From an uncultured Lachnospiraceae bacterium (GTDB lineage Bacteria; Bacillota_A; Clostridia; Lachnospirales; Lachnospiraceae), in the NCBI GenBank assembly GCA_902801585.1, contig CADCIU010000012.1, forward strand, positions 1 to 47,550: a stretch of 47,550 nucleotides of DNA, read 5' to 3'. Position numbers and translations under genes: made by a program. The notes under the pieces were generated by a model. The model was given only the letters and a program-made list of their open reading frames with translations, was not told where the DNA came from and did not search any database. Of the stretch, positions 10,084 through 19,723 are shown piece by piece (positions within the stretch are counted from its first letter, which is position 1; each line of letters begins with the position of its first letter).

Positions 10084-11187
10084 ATGGAATGGAATAACAG
10101 CGCGAGAGAAGCTGAAATGAAGCAGAAAACCAAGAGACCGCTATTGTCATTCTGTATTCCTGCTTATAATGCCTCAGGCTTTCTGAAGAGAAGTGTGGGC
10201 AGTATTCTTGCCGATCTCGGGGAGAACAAGGAGATCGCTGAGATCCTGATCATAGAAAACGGGTCGACCGACCATACGGCCAAAGTCGCCGCGCAGCTGC
10301 AGACCGAGTATCCGGGTACCGTCAGGCACCTCCACAGCGAGAAAGGACCTTCCTGTGCCAGGAACGAGGGGATCCGCAATGTGCGCGGACGCTACACGAT
10401 CTTCGTGGATGCGGATGACCTGTGGATGAACGGATCTGTCAGACTCCTGCGCAAGCTGATCAGCAGGTACAAGGCAGATTTGTACTGCTTCGGATTTGAA
10501 ACGGACTCCTTTGTACAGGACCACGGGCTCAGAGGCAAGGCGGCTGTCTATGACACACCTGACAAAACAGAGCTGATCCGCGCGAAGATTCTTTCTTCAC
10601 CGCTCAAACGGGCACAGGTATGGGCCAAGGCCTTCCGCACCAAGGTACTGAAAGACAACGGGCTCTTTTTTGACGAGTCGCTCCGATACTGTGAAGATGC
10701 AGAATTTACAATACGTTTTTCCAAGTGCTGCTCGAGCATCGTCGTCTGCGGAAATCCTGTCTATCATTACAGTTACAGCGCAGGTTCACTCATGCGCGGA
10801 TATGACGAGAATCGCATTCAATCCTACATATACGCGATGAAGGCTTCCGAAAAGGTTCTGGAAGGGGAGAGCGAACGAATCCGCAGAGCCTTCAGAGAAT
10901 ATGTGCTGTGCCACCTGAATCTGATCTTGGTCAGGAATGTATTTAACCGCTCCATCAAAGTTTCTGAAAAAGAGCGGTGGGATATGATGCGCAGGATTCT
11001 GAAGGAAGACGTCTTCAGGCAAGCCCTTGAGGAGACGGATCTGAGCCAGTGTCTTTCTCCCCGGATGGTTCCTGAACTTTTCCTGAAAGGAAAGATGCTG
11101 CACGCAGCGGGCGCAGCATGTATAGCAAAGGCCATGCTGAACGACTACAGGGAGAAAAAAGCCGATCAGAAAGCAAATAATAACTGA
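10084..11187 (+). CDS. Family 2 (GT-A) glycosyltransferase
   Basis: This 367-residue protein has the GT-A nucleotide-sugar binding fold. The N-terminal LLSFCIPAYNAS strand is followed by IENGSTDHT, then a CARNEGI segment and the metal-binding VDADDLW (DxD type). It probably adds a sugar from a nucleotide sugar to a surface polysaccharide or lipid-linked glycan at the cytoplasmic membrane face; donor and acceptor cannot be read from sequence. The frame is open further upstream into the second tRNA-Val, but the ATG at 10084 with GGAGG about 8 bases upstream is the credible start. The last codons lie in a 17-bp duplication that includes the stop. A strong terminator follows. No other sugar gene is adjacent. 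Confidence 0.85.
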   Translation: MEWNNSAREAEMKQKTKRPLLSFCIPAYNASGFLKRSVGSILADLGENKEIAEILIIENGSTDHTAKVAAQLQTEYPGTVRHLHSEKGPSCARNEGIRNVRGRYTIFVDADDLWMNGSVRLLRKLISRYKADLYCFGFETDSFVQDHGLRGKAAVYDTPDKTELIRAKILSSPLKRAQVWAKAFRTKVLKDNGLFFDESLRYCEDAEFTIRFSKCCSSIVVCGNPVYHYSYSAGSLMRGYDENRIQSYIYAMKASEKVLEGESERIRRAFREYVLCHLNLILVRNVFNRSIKVSEKERWDMMRRILKEDVFRQALEETDLSQCLSPRMVPELFLKGKMLHAAGAACIAKAMLNDYREKKADQKANNN

Positions 11188-11206
11188 TGACAAATAATAA
11201 CTGATT
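11174..11206 (+). repeat. 17-bp direct duplication across the glycosyltransferase stop codon
   Basis: The 17-base unit beginning CAAATAATAACTGA occurs twice in tandem (11174-11190 and 11191-11206, the second copy with a small change). The first copy contains the TGA stop of the glycosyltransferase. Confidence 0.8.
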
Positions 11207-11210
11207 AATA

Positions 11211-11246
11211 AAAAAAGACCGGAAACAAAAGTTTCCGGTCTTTTTA
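11211..11246. terminator. Bidirectional terminator between the glycosyltransferase and tRNA-Leu genes
   Basis: The stem GACCGGAAAC (11217-11226) pairs perfectly with GTTTCCGGTC (11231-11240) around AAAA. TTTTT follows on the + side and AAAAAA precedes it, so it works for the + strand glycosyltransferase and the minus-strand tRNAs. Confidence 0.9.
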
Positions 11247-11330
11247 TGCGGAAGATGGGACTTGAACCCACACGGTGTATCCACCACAAGATCCTTAGTC
11301 TTGCTCGTCTGCCAGTTCCGACACTTCCGC
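11247..11330 (-). tRNA. tRNA-Leu (anticodon AAG)
   Basis: Read on the minus strand, the acceptor GCGGAAG pairs with CTTCCGC. The anticodon stem CAAGA/TCTTG encloses loop CTAAGGA, giving anticodon AAG. A long class II variable arm (GGTGGATACACC) and the T arm TGGG-TTCAAGT-CCCA confirm a leucine tRNA. CCA is not encoded. A34 is unusual in bacterial tRNAs outside tRNA-Arg(ACG) and would probably need deamination to inosine. Confidence 0.9.
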
Positions 11331-11355
11331 AGACCCCTGATCAACTGCTCAGGAA

Positions 11356-11438
11356 TGCAGGAGATGGGACTTGAACCCACACTATGTTGCCATAACAGGC
11401 ACCTGAAGCCTGCGCGTCTGCCATTCCGCCACTCCTGC
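11356..11438 (-). tRNA. tRNA-Leu (anticodon CAG)
   Basis: Read on the minus strand, the acceptor GCAGGAG pairs with CTCCTGC. The anticodon stem CAGGC/GCCTG carries loop TTCAGGT, giving CAG (reads CUG). It has a long variable arm of class II and no encoded CCA. It is promoter-proximal in a two-tRNA leucine operon. Confidence 0.93.
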
Positions 11439-11449
11439 GAACAAATGTA

Positions 11450-11478
11450 ATTCTATCTTTTATACAGGGAAATGTCAA
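11450..11478 (-). promoter_or_regulatory. Promoter of the tRNA-Leu operon
   Basis: On the minus strand, a consensus TTGACA (11473-11478) and TAGAAT (11450-11455) lie 17 bases apart. They are directly upstream of tRNA-Leu(CAG). Confidence 0.85.
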
Positions 11479-11557
11479 CATAAAAATTAAAATGTTTGTA
11501 AAAATTCGAAATATGAAAAAGGAAATTGGTAAAAAATGCAGAATAATACTCTTAGAT

Positions 11558-11585
11558 GCCGCTTAGTCAGCTGACCGAAGGCGGC
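11558..11585 (+). other. Stem-loop in the dgt leader
   Basis: GCCGCTT and AAGGCGGC can pair with one bulged G around the self-complementary GTCAGCTGAC. It lies about 50 bases before the dgt start and has no T-run, so it is not a plain terminator. Its function is unknown. Confidence 0.3.
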
Positions 11586-11634
11586 TCATATCTGTATTCA
11601 TTTCGACTTTCGCATGTATTGAAGAGGCATTCCA

Positions 11635-12642
11635 TTGACGATCAGAGAAGAATTGGAATTACGTGAAAAAGAGATCCTGGCCCCGTGGGCATCGTTTTCG
11701 TCCCAGTCCAAGGGCAGACCGGAGCCGGAAGAACAGTGCGATATCCGGCCTGTTTTCCAGAGGGACAGAGACCGGATCCTGCACAGCAAGTCTTTCAGAC
11801 GCCTCAAGGATAAGACGCAGGTGTTTTTGTCTCCGGACGGCGATCATTACAGGACCAGAATGACGCATACGCTGGAGGTCTCTCAGAATGCGCGAACGAT
11901 CGCGAAAGCGCTGCGCCTGAATGAGGACCTGGTCGAAGCGATCGCACTGGGCCACGATCTGGGGCACACGCCGTTCGGACATGCCGGCGAGCGGGCTTTG
12001 AACCGCATTGCCCCCGGCGGCTTTAGGCACAACGAGCAGAGCCTGCGCATGGTGGATATTTTGGAAAAAGACGGTGCAGGGCTGAATCTCACACAGGAAG
12101 TAAGAGACGGCATTGTCAACCACCAAATGAATACGATCCCGTTTACGCTGGAAGGGCAGATCGTCAGGATCTCCGACAAGATCGCCTATATCCATCACGA
12201 CATGGATGATGCGATCCGGGGCGGGATTCTGACAGATGCGGACGTTCCCGACCACATTGCCAAGGTAGTGGGGCGTACACTGGGACAGAGGCTGGACCAC
12301 TTTATTCACGACATCATCACGGAAAGTCAGGGAAAACCGGTCATCGCCATGTCGGAAGAAGTCAGCAGAGCTTTCCACGATATGCGGACTTTTATGTTTG
12401 AAAGAGTATATACGAATCCTATAGCCAAGGCAGAAGAAGCCAAGGCGGAGAAAATGATAGAAGTGCTTTATGCGTATTACATGGAACATATCGATGCGCT
12501 TCCTGAGCACCATAAAGCGAGAGTCCGTTTAGGAACACCCGCATTCAGAGCGGTATGTGACCACATCTCGTCGATGACGGACAGATATGCGATCATGACG
12601 TTTGAGTCTCTCTACATCCCGAAGACATGGAGTGTCATGTGA
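11635..12642 (+). CDS. dgt: dGTPase-like HD-domain triphosphohydrolase
   Basis: This 335-residue HD-superfamily enzyme is predicted to hydrolyse dGTP (or other dNTPs) to the nucleoside and triphosphate, and so to control dNTP pools. Metal ligands are visible: H78 in RMTHTLEVSQ and the H107-D108 pair in ALGHDLGHTPFGHAGE. A downstream ISDKIAYIHHDMDDA segment holds further HD-fold residues. The start is TTG at 11635, chosen because GAAGAGG lies 7 bases upstream and no ATG is suitably placed. It opens the dgt-dnaG-rpoD run, a common clostridial order that links nucleotide pools to replication priming. Substrate preference is not certain within this family. Confidence 0.9.
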   Translation: MTIREELELREKEILAPWASFSSQSKGRPEPEEQCDIRPVFQRDRDRILHSKSFRRLKDKTQVFLSPDGDHYRTRMTHTLEVSQNARTIAKALRLNEDLVEAIALGHDLGHTPFGHAGERALNRIAPGGFRHNEQSLRMVDILEKDGAGLNLTQEVRDGIVNHQMNTIPFTLEGQIVRISDKIAYIHHDMDDAIRGGILTDADVPDHIAKVVGRTLGQRLDHFIHDIITESQGKPVIAMSEEVSRAFHDMRTFMFERVYTNPIAKAEEAKAEKMIEVLYAYYMEHIDALPEHHKARVRLGTPAFRAVCDHISSMTDRYAIMTFESLYIPKTWSVM

Positions 12643-12646
12643 GCTG

Positions 12647-12702
12647 CATTGATGCCAAAACATTGATGGCAAAACATTGATGCCGAAACACTGATGCCGA
12701 AA
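12647..12702 (+). repeat. 14-bp x 4 tandem repeat between dgt and dnaG
   Basis: Four consecutive 14-bp units, CATTGATGCCAAAA and close variants (12647, 12661, 12675, 12689), start 5 bases after the dgt stop. Each unit contains TGA. A small GCCGC-CAT-GCGGC hairpin (12711-12723) follows. Confidence 0.9.
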
Positions 12703-12748
12703 CGAAAGCCGCCGCCATGCGGCAGTCATCCCTATATGAAAGGAAAAG

Positions 12749-14590
12749 ATGTATTATCCCGACGAAAAGGTGGAGGAAGTCCTTCAGGCCAACAATATCG
12801 TGGATGTGGTAGGAACTTACGTCCATTTACAAAAAAAAGGAGCGAACTATTTTGGCCTTTGTCCTTTTCATAATGAAAAATCGCCCTCGTTCTCCGTGTC
12901 GGAGCAAAAGCAGATGTTTTACTGCTTCGGCTGCGGAACAGGTGGAAACGCAGCGACCTTCCTGATGAAATATGAGAACTACAGTTTTCAGGAAGCACTG
13001 CAGTCGCTCGCTGACAAAGCCGGGATCAAACTCCCGGAAGTCAATTACAGTGAAGAGGCGAAGCGAAGGGAGGAGAAGAGGCAGCTCCTGCGGGCAGTCA
13101 ACAAGGAAGCCGCCATCTATTACTATAAGCTTCTCCGATCTCAGAAAGGGAGGACAGGACAGAAGTACCTGCTTGAGAGAAAGCTCAGTCCCGCCACGAT
13201 CCGCGATTTCGGTCTCGGCTTTGCGGACGGGTCGGGCAATGACCTTGTGGCGCATTTGAGAAACTGCGGTTTTAAGGACGAGGTGATCCTTGAGGCCGGT
13301 GTCGCGGCGTTTGACGAGAAGAGAGGGATGCACGACAAGTTCTGGAACCGCGTGATCTTTCCGATCATGGATGTTCGGGGACAAGTGATCGGTTTCGGCG
13401 GGCGTGTCCTGGGAGACGGGAAGCCCAAGTATCTCAACTCCCCCGAGACAGAGATCTTCGACAAAAGCCGGAATCTGTACGGACTTCACATCGCAAAGCG
13501 GTCCAAGGCGCCGTATAAAATACTGTGTGAGGGATATATGGATGTGATCTCCATGCATCAGGCCGGTTTTCATGAAGCAGTTGCCTCACTGGGAACATCT
13601 TTTACCGAGGGACAGGCTGCCCTGATCAAGCGATATTCCTCGCAGATGCTCCTTGCCTATGACAGCGATGCCGCCGGTGTGCGCGCCGCGCTCAGGTGCA
13701 TCGGCATCTTAAACAGAGCAGGGATCGAAGCGAGAGTGATCGATCTTTCACCCAAGAAGGACCCGGATGAATTCATCAAAGCTTTCGGACCGGAGGCCTT
13801 TGAAGAGAGGATCCGCAATGCGGAGAACAGTTTTTTCTATGAACTTCGCATAAAGAGCCGCGACTATGCCATGGATGACCCTGCCCAGAGAACGCAGTTC
13901 CATCACTCGATCGCAGCAAAGCTGAGCGGGATCCGCGATGAGATCGAGAGGGAGAATTACCTGAAGGAAGCGGCCAGACGGTATTATGTGGATGAAGGAG
14001 GGCTCAGACGCCTGACAGCGGCTTACGGCAGGTCAGGCGCCGCGCAAAAGGTCTGGAACGAAGGAATCCCGGGATCCGCTGCGCGAACGCCCTCGCAGGC
14101 AAACGGGCGCCGCACAAAAACAGCGGCAGAAGAGAGGGAGACAAGGAATGAGAAGCTCCTCCTCACTTGGCTTGCGGACGAACCGGAGATTTTCGACCAG
14201 ATTAACCCCTACATAAAACCGGAGCATTTTCAGGAAGGGGTCGCCCGGAAGGCAGCCCGGGGATACTGGAAGATTCTTGAGGAACACGGCGGAGGAAACC
14301 CCGCCTCCGTGATCGGGATGTTCGAATCCGAGGAGGAGCAGGAGGAAGCCGCCTCGCTGTTTCATACCCGGCTGACAGGGCTTAATGATGCCAGAGAGAG
14401 GGAAAAGGCGCTGAAGGATATCATAGTGTCCGTGCGAAAAACGGCAGCGGACCGGGAGCAGAAAAAGAGCGAAAACGGCGAAGTCGAGCTCTCGGCGGAA
14501 TCGGTCAGAAGGCGATTGGAAGCCAAAAAAGACCTGCAGGCCTTAAAAGGCATTCAGCTCCATCTGAAAGATGCGCCAAAGCAGGAGTAA
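12749..14590 (+). CDS. dnaG: DNA primase
   Basis: This 613-residue primase makes the RNA primers for leading- and lagging-strand replication. The N-terminal CHC2 zinc finger shows CPFH (C38, H41) and FYCFGCG (C62, C65). The catalytic core has the Toprim motifs CEGYMDVI (E260) and YDSDAAG (D305). The remaining ~200 residues would hold the helicase-binding domain. The length is normal. The start ATG has GAAAGGAAAAG just upstream. It lies between dgt and rpoD, matching the ancient macromolecular-synthesis operon order in which primase and the primary sigma factor are adjacent. Confidence 0.97.
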   Translation: MYYPDEKVEEVLQANNIVDVVGTYVHLQKKGANYFGLCPFHNEKSPSFSVSEQKQMFYCFGCGTGGNAATFLMKYENYSFQEALQSLADKAGIKLPEVNYSEEAKRREEKRQLLRAVNKEAAIYYYKLLRSQKGRTGQKYLLERKLSPATIRDFGLGFADGSGNDLVAHLRNCGFKDEVILEAGVAAFDEKRGMHDKFWNRVIFPIMDVRGQVIGFGGRVLGDGKPKYLNSPETEIFDKSRNLYGLHIAKRSKAPYKILCEGYMDVISMHQAGFHEAVASLGTSFTEGQAALIKRYSSQMLLAYDSDAAGVRAALRCIGILNRAGIEARVIDLSPKKDPDEFIKAFGPEAFEERIRNAENSFFYELRIKSRDYAMDDPAQRTQFHHSIAAKLSGIRDEIERENYLKEAARRYYVDEGGLRRLTAAYGRSGAAQKVWNEGIPGSAARTPSQANGRRTKTAAEERETRNEKLLLTWLADEPEIFDQINPYIKPEHFQEGVARKAARGYWKILEEHGGGNPASVIGMFESEEEQEEAASLFHTRLTGLNDAREREKALKDIIVSVRKTAADREQKKSENGEVELSAESVRRRLEAKKDLQALKGIQLHLKDAPKQE

Positions 14591-14692
14591 AACAGCGCAG
14601 ACCGGTCCCGGACCGAGTTCGAAGCACAAATATCGGATATACGGGGCAATCGGCCCGTTATATATATAATAAAGAACGGAGGAACAGCAAAA

Positions 14693-15841
<1,149 letters not shown>

Positions 15842-15847
15842 AGAAAT

Positions 15848-16702
15848 ATGGCACCGGAAACAAGAGTCTCAGGTTTAAGATTATCTGAAAGGCTGACCGC
15901 GATCGCATCCATGGTCAACGCCGATCCCGCAGCCGGAAAAGGCTGTGCGTACTGCCTGTGCGATGTGGGCACGGACCACGCGCATATTCCGATCAGGCTC
16001 CTCTTGGACGGCAGAATCGACAGCAGCATTGCAATGGATGTGATCGAAGGTCCGCTGGAAAAAGCAAGGCAGAATATAGAACTGTACGGCATGAGCGACA
16101 AGATCTGCCTGCGCCTCTCAGACGGGCTCGATGCCTATGCGCCCGGCGAGGCGACAGGTCTTGTCATCGCCGGAATGGGCGGCAGGATCATGAGCAGGAT
16201 CCTTCTGAGAGAGCCCGAAAAGACCCTCGATTTCGAAGAACTTATATTGCAGCCGCAGGCAGATCCCGAATTCGTCCGGAGAGCAATAAGAGAACTGGGT
16301 CTTTATCCGGACAAAGAGAAGGTCGTTCTCGAAGACGGTAAGTATTATCCTGTCATGCATGTGACCAAAAAACACGCTGAGGGACCGGATTGGAGATCCG
16401 ATCATGAAGGTGAAGAGCCTGACACTGCCCGAGTGATGCAGCTTCGGCAGGAAGCGGAGGATCTGTTCGGCCCCGTGCTGATCAGAGAGCGTGACAGTAT
16501 GCTGCGAAGTTATCTTTTGTGGCAAAAAGGTGTAAATGACAGAATCCGCCACTCGCTCCTTAGGGCGAACGATCCCGCCGAAAAGGCGGTCACAGCCAAA
16601 AGGCAGCAGGTGGAAAGAAGAGATCAGCTGATCCGGGCTGCTCTTGCATATTTTGATAAAGGAGCCGAAAATGAAACTGAAAGAGATCATACGGACGCTT
16701 GA
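15848..16702 (+). CDS. trmK: tRNA (adenine22-N1)-methyltransferase TrmK
   Basis: This 284-residue class I SAM-dependent methyltransferase is predicted to form m1A22 in the D arm of tRNAs. The SAM-binding motif CDVGTDHAHIPI (about residues 37-48) and the following MDVIEGPLEKARQN are family hallmarks, as is VIAGMGGRIM. The C-terminal third is helical and charged. It starts only 6 bases after the rpoD stop without a strong ribosome binding site, so it is probably translationally coupled. It overlaps nif3 by 32 bases. The rpoD-trmK-nif3 order is conserved in many Bacillota. Confidence 0.93.
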   Translation: MAPETRVSGLRLSERLTAIASMVNADPAAGKGCAYCLCDVGTDHAHIPIRLLLDGRIDSSIAMDVIEGPLEKARQNIELYGMSDKICLRLSDGLDAYAPGEATGLVIAGMGGRIMSRILLREPEKTLDFEELILQPQADPEFVRRAIRELGLYPDKEKVVLEDGKYYPVMHVTKKHAEGPDWRSDHEGEEPDTARVMQLRQEAEDLFGPVLIRERDSMLRSYLLWQKGVNDRIRHSLLRANDPAEKAVTAKRQQVERRDQLIRAALAYFDKGAENETERDHTDA

Positions 16703-17453
16703 GGAGTTTTGCCCTTCCGGGTTTGCCATGTCCTGGGACAACGTAGGACTTTTGGTGGGCAGTTCAGACCAGGAGATCGGTACGATCGCCCTGGCGCTGG
16801 ACGCCACATCTTCAGTGATCGATAAGGCCGCGGAAGAGGGCGCCGACCTGCTTCTGACCCATCATCCGCTTCTGTTCAGCGCCGTCAAAAAGATCTCTGA
16901 CAGCGATTTCGTCGGAAAAAGAATATTGAAACTGATAAGGGGAAATATTGCCTGCTATGCGATGCACACCAATTTCGACGTCCTGGGAATGGCGGATGCG
17001 GCGGCAGACCTGCTTCATCTGACAGACAGGGAAGTGCTCGAGATCACTTATGAGGACGAGATCTCCGTGGACGGACTGGGCAGGATCGGATCGCTGATCG
17101 AGCCGCTGTCGCTCTCGGAATACGCTTCCAAAGTAGGGGAAGTATTCGGGATTGAACATGTCCGATATTACGGTAACCCTGAAGAGACGATCGTCACCTG
17201 CTGCATCATACCCGGATCGGGACACAGTGAGATCGACCTCGCGATCAAATCAGGAGCAGATGTAATCATTACAGGCGATATATCGCACCACGACGGAATT
17301 GACGCCGTGGAAAAAGGGATCGCGGTGATCGATGCGGGCCACTACGGAGTGGAGAAAATATTCATTCCTTATATGAAAGAGTTTCTCGAAAGAGAGCTGC
17401 CCGGGATCAGGATCATTTCCTGTGACGCGGGTGCTCCGTTCCAGGAGACGTAA
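16671..17453 (+). CDS. Nif3-like dinuclear metal-centre protein (YqfO/DUF34 family)
   Basis: This 260-residue Nif3-family protein has the metal-binding THHPLLF motif, the HTNFDV segment and a C-terminal DAGHYGVEKIF motif that together bind two metal ions. Some members have been called GTP cyclohydrolase I type 2, but the true role of the family is unclear. The start at 16671 is preferred over an in-frame ATG at 16644 because AAAGGAGCC lies directly upstream. The gene overlaps trmK, as is usual in this neighbourhood. The longer Bacillus form has a PII-like insert that is absent here. Confidence 0.9.
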   Translation: MKLKEIIRTLEEFCPSGFAMSWDNVGLLVGSSDQEIGTIALALDATSSVIDKAAEEGADLLLTHHPLLFSAVKKISDSDFVGKRILKLIRGNIACYAMHTNFDVLGMADAAADLLHLTDREVLEITYEDEISVDGLGRIGSLIEPLSLSEYASKVGEVFGIEHVRYYGNPEETIVTCCIIPGSGHSEIDLAIKSGADVIITGDISHHDGIDAVEKGIAVIDAGHYGVEKIFIPYMKEFLERELPGIRIISCDAGAPFQET

Positions 17454-17542
17454 GCGCCCCGAAAGCCCGCAATATCCGGGAACAGCTGATATAATTCAAT
17501 CAGAAAGACCACACTAAACTCATCTCAGAGAGGAGGACATTC

Positions 17543-19201
17543 ATGCCTACCGTAGCGATCAAGGGATCTATTCTTCAGTATGACAAGGGGACCACTTTCG
17601 AGAATATCGTCAAGGGATATCAGGAGCAGTATAACAATTCCATTGCCCTCATATTCTTTAACGGAAAAATGAAAGAGCTCAGTAAGAGACTGGAGAGAGA
17701 CGGCGTCATTTCTTTTATCACAACTGCTGACAGCGCCGGGCACAACGCATATGTACGCACAGCTCATATGATGATGGTCAAATCGGTCAGGGATGTTTTG
17801 AAAGACGTCGCCGGCGATGTCCATGTCAAAATAGAGTTTGCCCTGGGTAACGGATACTACTGCTCCGTGCGCGGAGGGATCAAGGTAACCGATGAATTTG
17901 CCTCCAAGGTGCAGGAGTCGATGGAACGTCTCAGGGACAAACGGGTGCCCATCATCAAAAAGACCTATCCGATCGACGATGCGATCGAACTCTTTAAGCG
18001 GCAGGGCATGCATGACAAGGAGAGACTTTTCCACTACCGGAGAGGATCAACGATCAACGTCTACAGCATGGAAGGGTACTACGACTACTTCTACGGCTAT
18101 ATGCTCCCTTCGACAGCATACGTGAATCTTTTCGAGGTCCGCGCTTACAGGGACGGCCTTCTTTTGCTGCTGCCCTCCGCAGAGAAACCTTTCGAGATCG
18201 GAGAGTTCGAGGATCAGGAGAGCCTGTTCGAGCAGCTCTTCCTCTCCACAAAGTGGGGCGACCTCGTCAATATCAGTACGGTAGGAGACCTCAACGACGC
18301 GATCTGCGGAGGCAGCATCAGCGACATGATCCTTGTCCAGGAGGCACTCCAGGAGAGAAGGATCGGTGAGATCGCGGAACAGATCTTCAGCAAGAAGGAC
18401 ACCAAGTTCGTCCTGATCGCCGGCCCCAGTTCATCGGGAAAGACGACTTTCGCCCACAGGCTCGCCATACAGCTCCGTTCCTTCGGACTCAAGCCGCACA
18501 TCATCAGCATGGATGACTATTTTGTCAACCGCGAACAGACGCCGATCGATATTGACGGCAATTATAATTACGAGGTCCTTGAAGCGGTCGATATCGATCT
18601 GTTCAATGACGATATGCTGGATCTCCTTGACGGGGAGACCATCGAGCTTCCGCAGTTTGACTTCAAAGTCGGCAAGAGAGTATACAAAGGAAAATATCTG
18701 AAACTGGATGAAGATGATATCCTGATCATCGAGGGGATCCACGGCCTCAATCCCAAGGCGACCGAGGACCTGCCGGATGAAAATAAGTTCAAGATCTATA
18801 TCAGCTGTATGACCAGTCTCAACATAGACGAACACAACCGGATCCCTTCCACTGACGCGAGGCTTTTAAGGCGCATGGTCAGAGACGCCAGAACGAGAGG
18901 CAACTCCGCGCAGCACACCTTCGAACTCTGGCCCAAGGTGAGAGCCGGCGAGACGGAGAATATCTTCCGTTTCCAGGATGACGCGGATGCGGTCTTCAAT
19001 TCCGTGCTGATCTACGAGCTGGCGGTGATCAAGCAGTTTGCGGAACCTCTGCTGTTCAACGTCAGGCAGAATGAGCCGGAGTACTACGAGGCCAAGAGAC
19101 TCCTCAAGTTCCTGGAGTATTTTGTGGGTGTAGATACGGCTTCGGTCCCCACAAATTCTCTGCTGAGAGAATTCGTGGGCGGCGGGTGCTTTGACGCGTA
19201 A
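17543..19201 (+). CDS. Nucleoside kinase: TGS/ThrRS-like N-terminus with uridine-kinase domain
   Basis: This 552-residue protein has three parts. An N-terminal TGS-like segment (about 1-60) is followed by a region resembling the second additional domain of threonyl-tRNA synthetase (about 60-220, with TADSAGHNAYVRTAH). The C-terminal phosphoribulokinase/uridine-kinase domain has the Walker A GPSSSGKTTFAHRL near residue 293, SMDDYFVNREQTP and IIEGIHGLNP. Clostridial homologues are annotated as nucleoside kinases, likely phosphorylating uridine or cytidine; the purpose of the synthetase-like part is unknown. GAGAGGAGG precedes the ATG. The stop codon lies only 3 bases before the RNase P RNA promoter. 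Confidence 0.85.
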   Translation: MPTVAIKGSILQYDKGTTFENIVKGYQEQYNNSIALIFFNGKMKELSKRLERDGVISFITTADSAGHNAYVRTAHMMMVKSVRDVLKDVAGDVHVKIEFALGNGYYCSVRGGIKVTDEFASKVQESMERLRDKRVPIIKKTYPIDDAIELFKRQGMHDKERLFHYRRGSTINVYSMEGYYDYFYGYMLPSTAYVNLFEVRAYRDGLLLLLPSAEKPFEIGEFEDQESLFEQLFLSTKWGDLVNISTVGDLNDAICGGSISDMILVQEALQERRIGEIAEQIFSKKDTKFVLIAGPSSSGKTTFAHRLAIQLRSFGLKPHIISMDDYFVNREQTPIDIDGNYNYEVLEAVDIDLFNDDMLDLLDGETIELPQFDFKVGKRVYKGKYLKLDEDDILIIEGIHGLNPKATEDLPDENKFKIYISCMTSLNIDEHNRIPSTDARLLRRMVRDARTRGNSAQHTFELWPKVRAGETENIFRFQDDADAVFNSVLIYELAVIKQFAEPLLFNVRQNEPEYYEAKRLLKFLEYFVGVDTASVPTNSLLREFVGGGCFDA

Positions 19202-19204
19202 AAG

Positions 19205-19233
19205 TTGACAACTGTCAATCCCGCGAGTAAAAT
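19205..19233 (+). promoter_or_regulatory. Promoter of the RNase P RNA gene
   Basis: A perfect TTGACA (19205-19210) and TAAAAT (19228-19233) are spaced 17 bases apart. Transcription would start near 19240, at the predicted 5' end of the RNA. Confidence 0.85.
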
Positions 19234-19244
19234 GCATAAGGAAA

Positions 19245-19606
19245 TAAGCAGAGCGGACGGTCGCGGCTGCAGATCCCGAAAGGGTGCAGGTGAGGAAAGT
19301 CCGGGCTTCACAGGGCAGGATGCCGGATAACGTCCGGTGGAGGTGACTCCCAGGCCAGTGCAACAGAGATATACCGCGAAAGCAGACGCTCTTCGGAGCG
19401 CTGCCCGTAAGGGTGGAAAGGCAGTGTAAGAGACTACCGTCTTCGTGGTAACACGGAGAGCCATGTAAACCCCATCCGAAGCAAGACCGAAAAGAGAGCT
19501 ATGGGCCGGCCCGGTCCGCTCTCAGGTGGGTCGCTTGAGGCCGCCGGCGACGGCGGTCCTAGACAGATGACCGTCTAAGACATAACCCGGCTTACAGCTC
19601 TGCTTA
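19245..19606 (+). ncRNA. rnpB: RNase P RNA (M1-type ribozyme)
   Basis: The catalytic RNA of RNase P cuts 5' leaders from tRNA precursors. Universal core elements are present: GAGGAAAGTCCGGGC near 19292, the AGACTACCG segment near 19432, and a 3' ACCCGGCTTACAG block near 19583 that pairs with the 5' core. The ends TAAGCAGAGC (19245-19254) and GCTCTGCTTA (19597-19606) form the P1 helix. A run of seven T residues (19607-19613) serves as the terminator. Length is about 362 nt. It is probably type A, as in most clostridia, but that was not folded in full. Confidence 0.95.
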
Positions 19607-19723
19607 TTTTTTTGATTATATAAAAGCCTCCCGCCTCTGCAGGCGGTGCATTTAAAACAAATTCGGCCCGGCAGATCATTTTATGTTCGAGCCGGGTCTG
19701 TGATTTAGTAAAGGAGCATAAAT

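Noticed and set aside
19614..19723. Metal riboswitch or Zur box before the CobW-type gene
   Set aside because: Only two modest GC-rich inverted repeats are seen (CCGCC-N6-GGCGG and CCCGGC/GCCGGG); neither matches a fold or operator I recognise.
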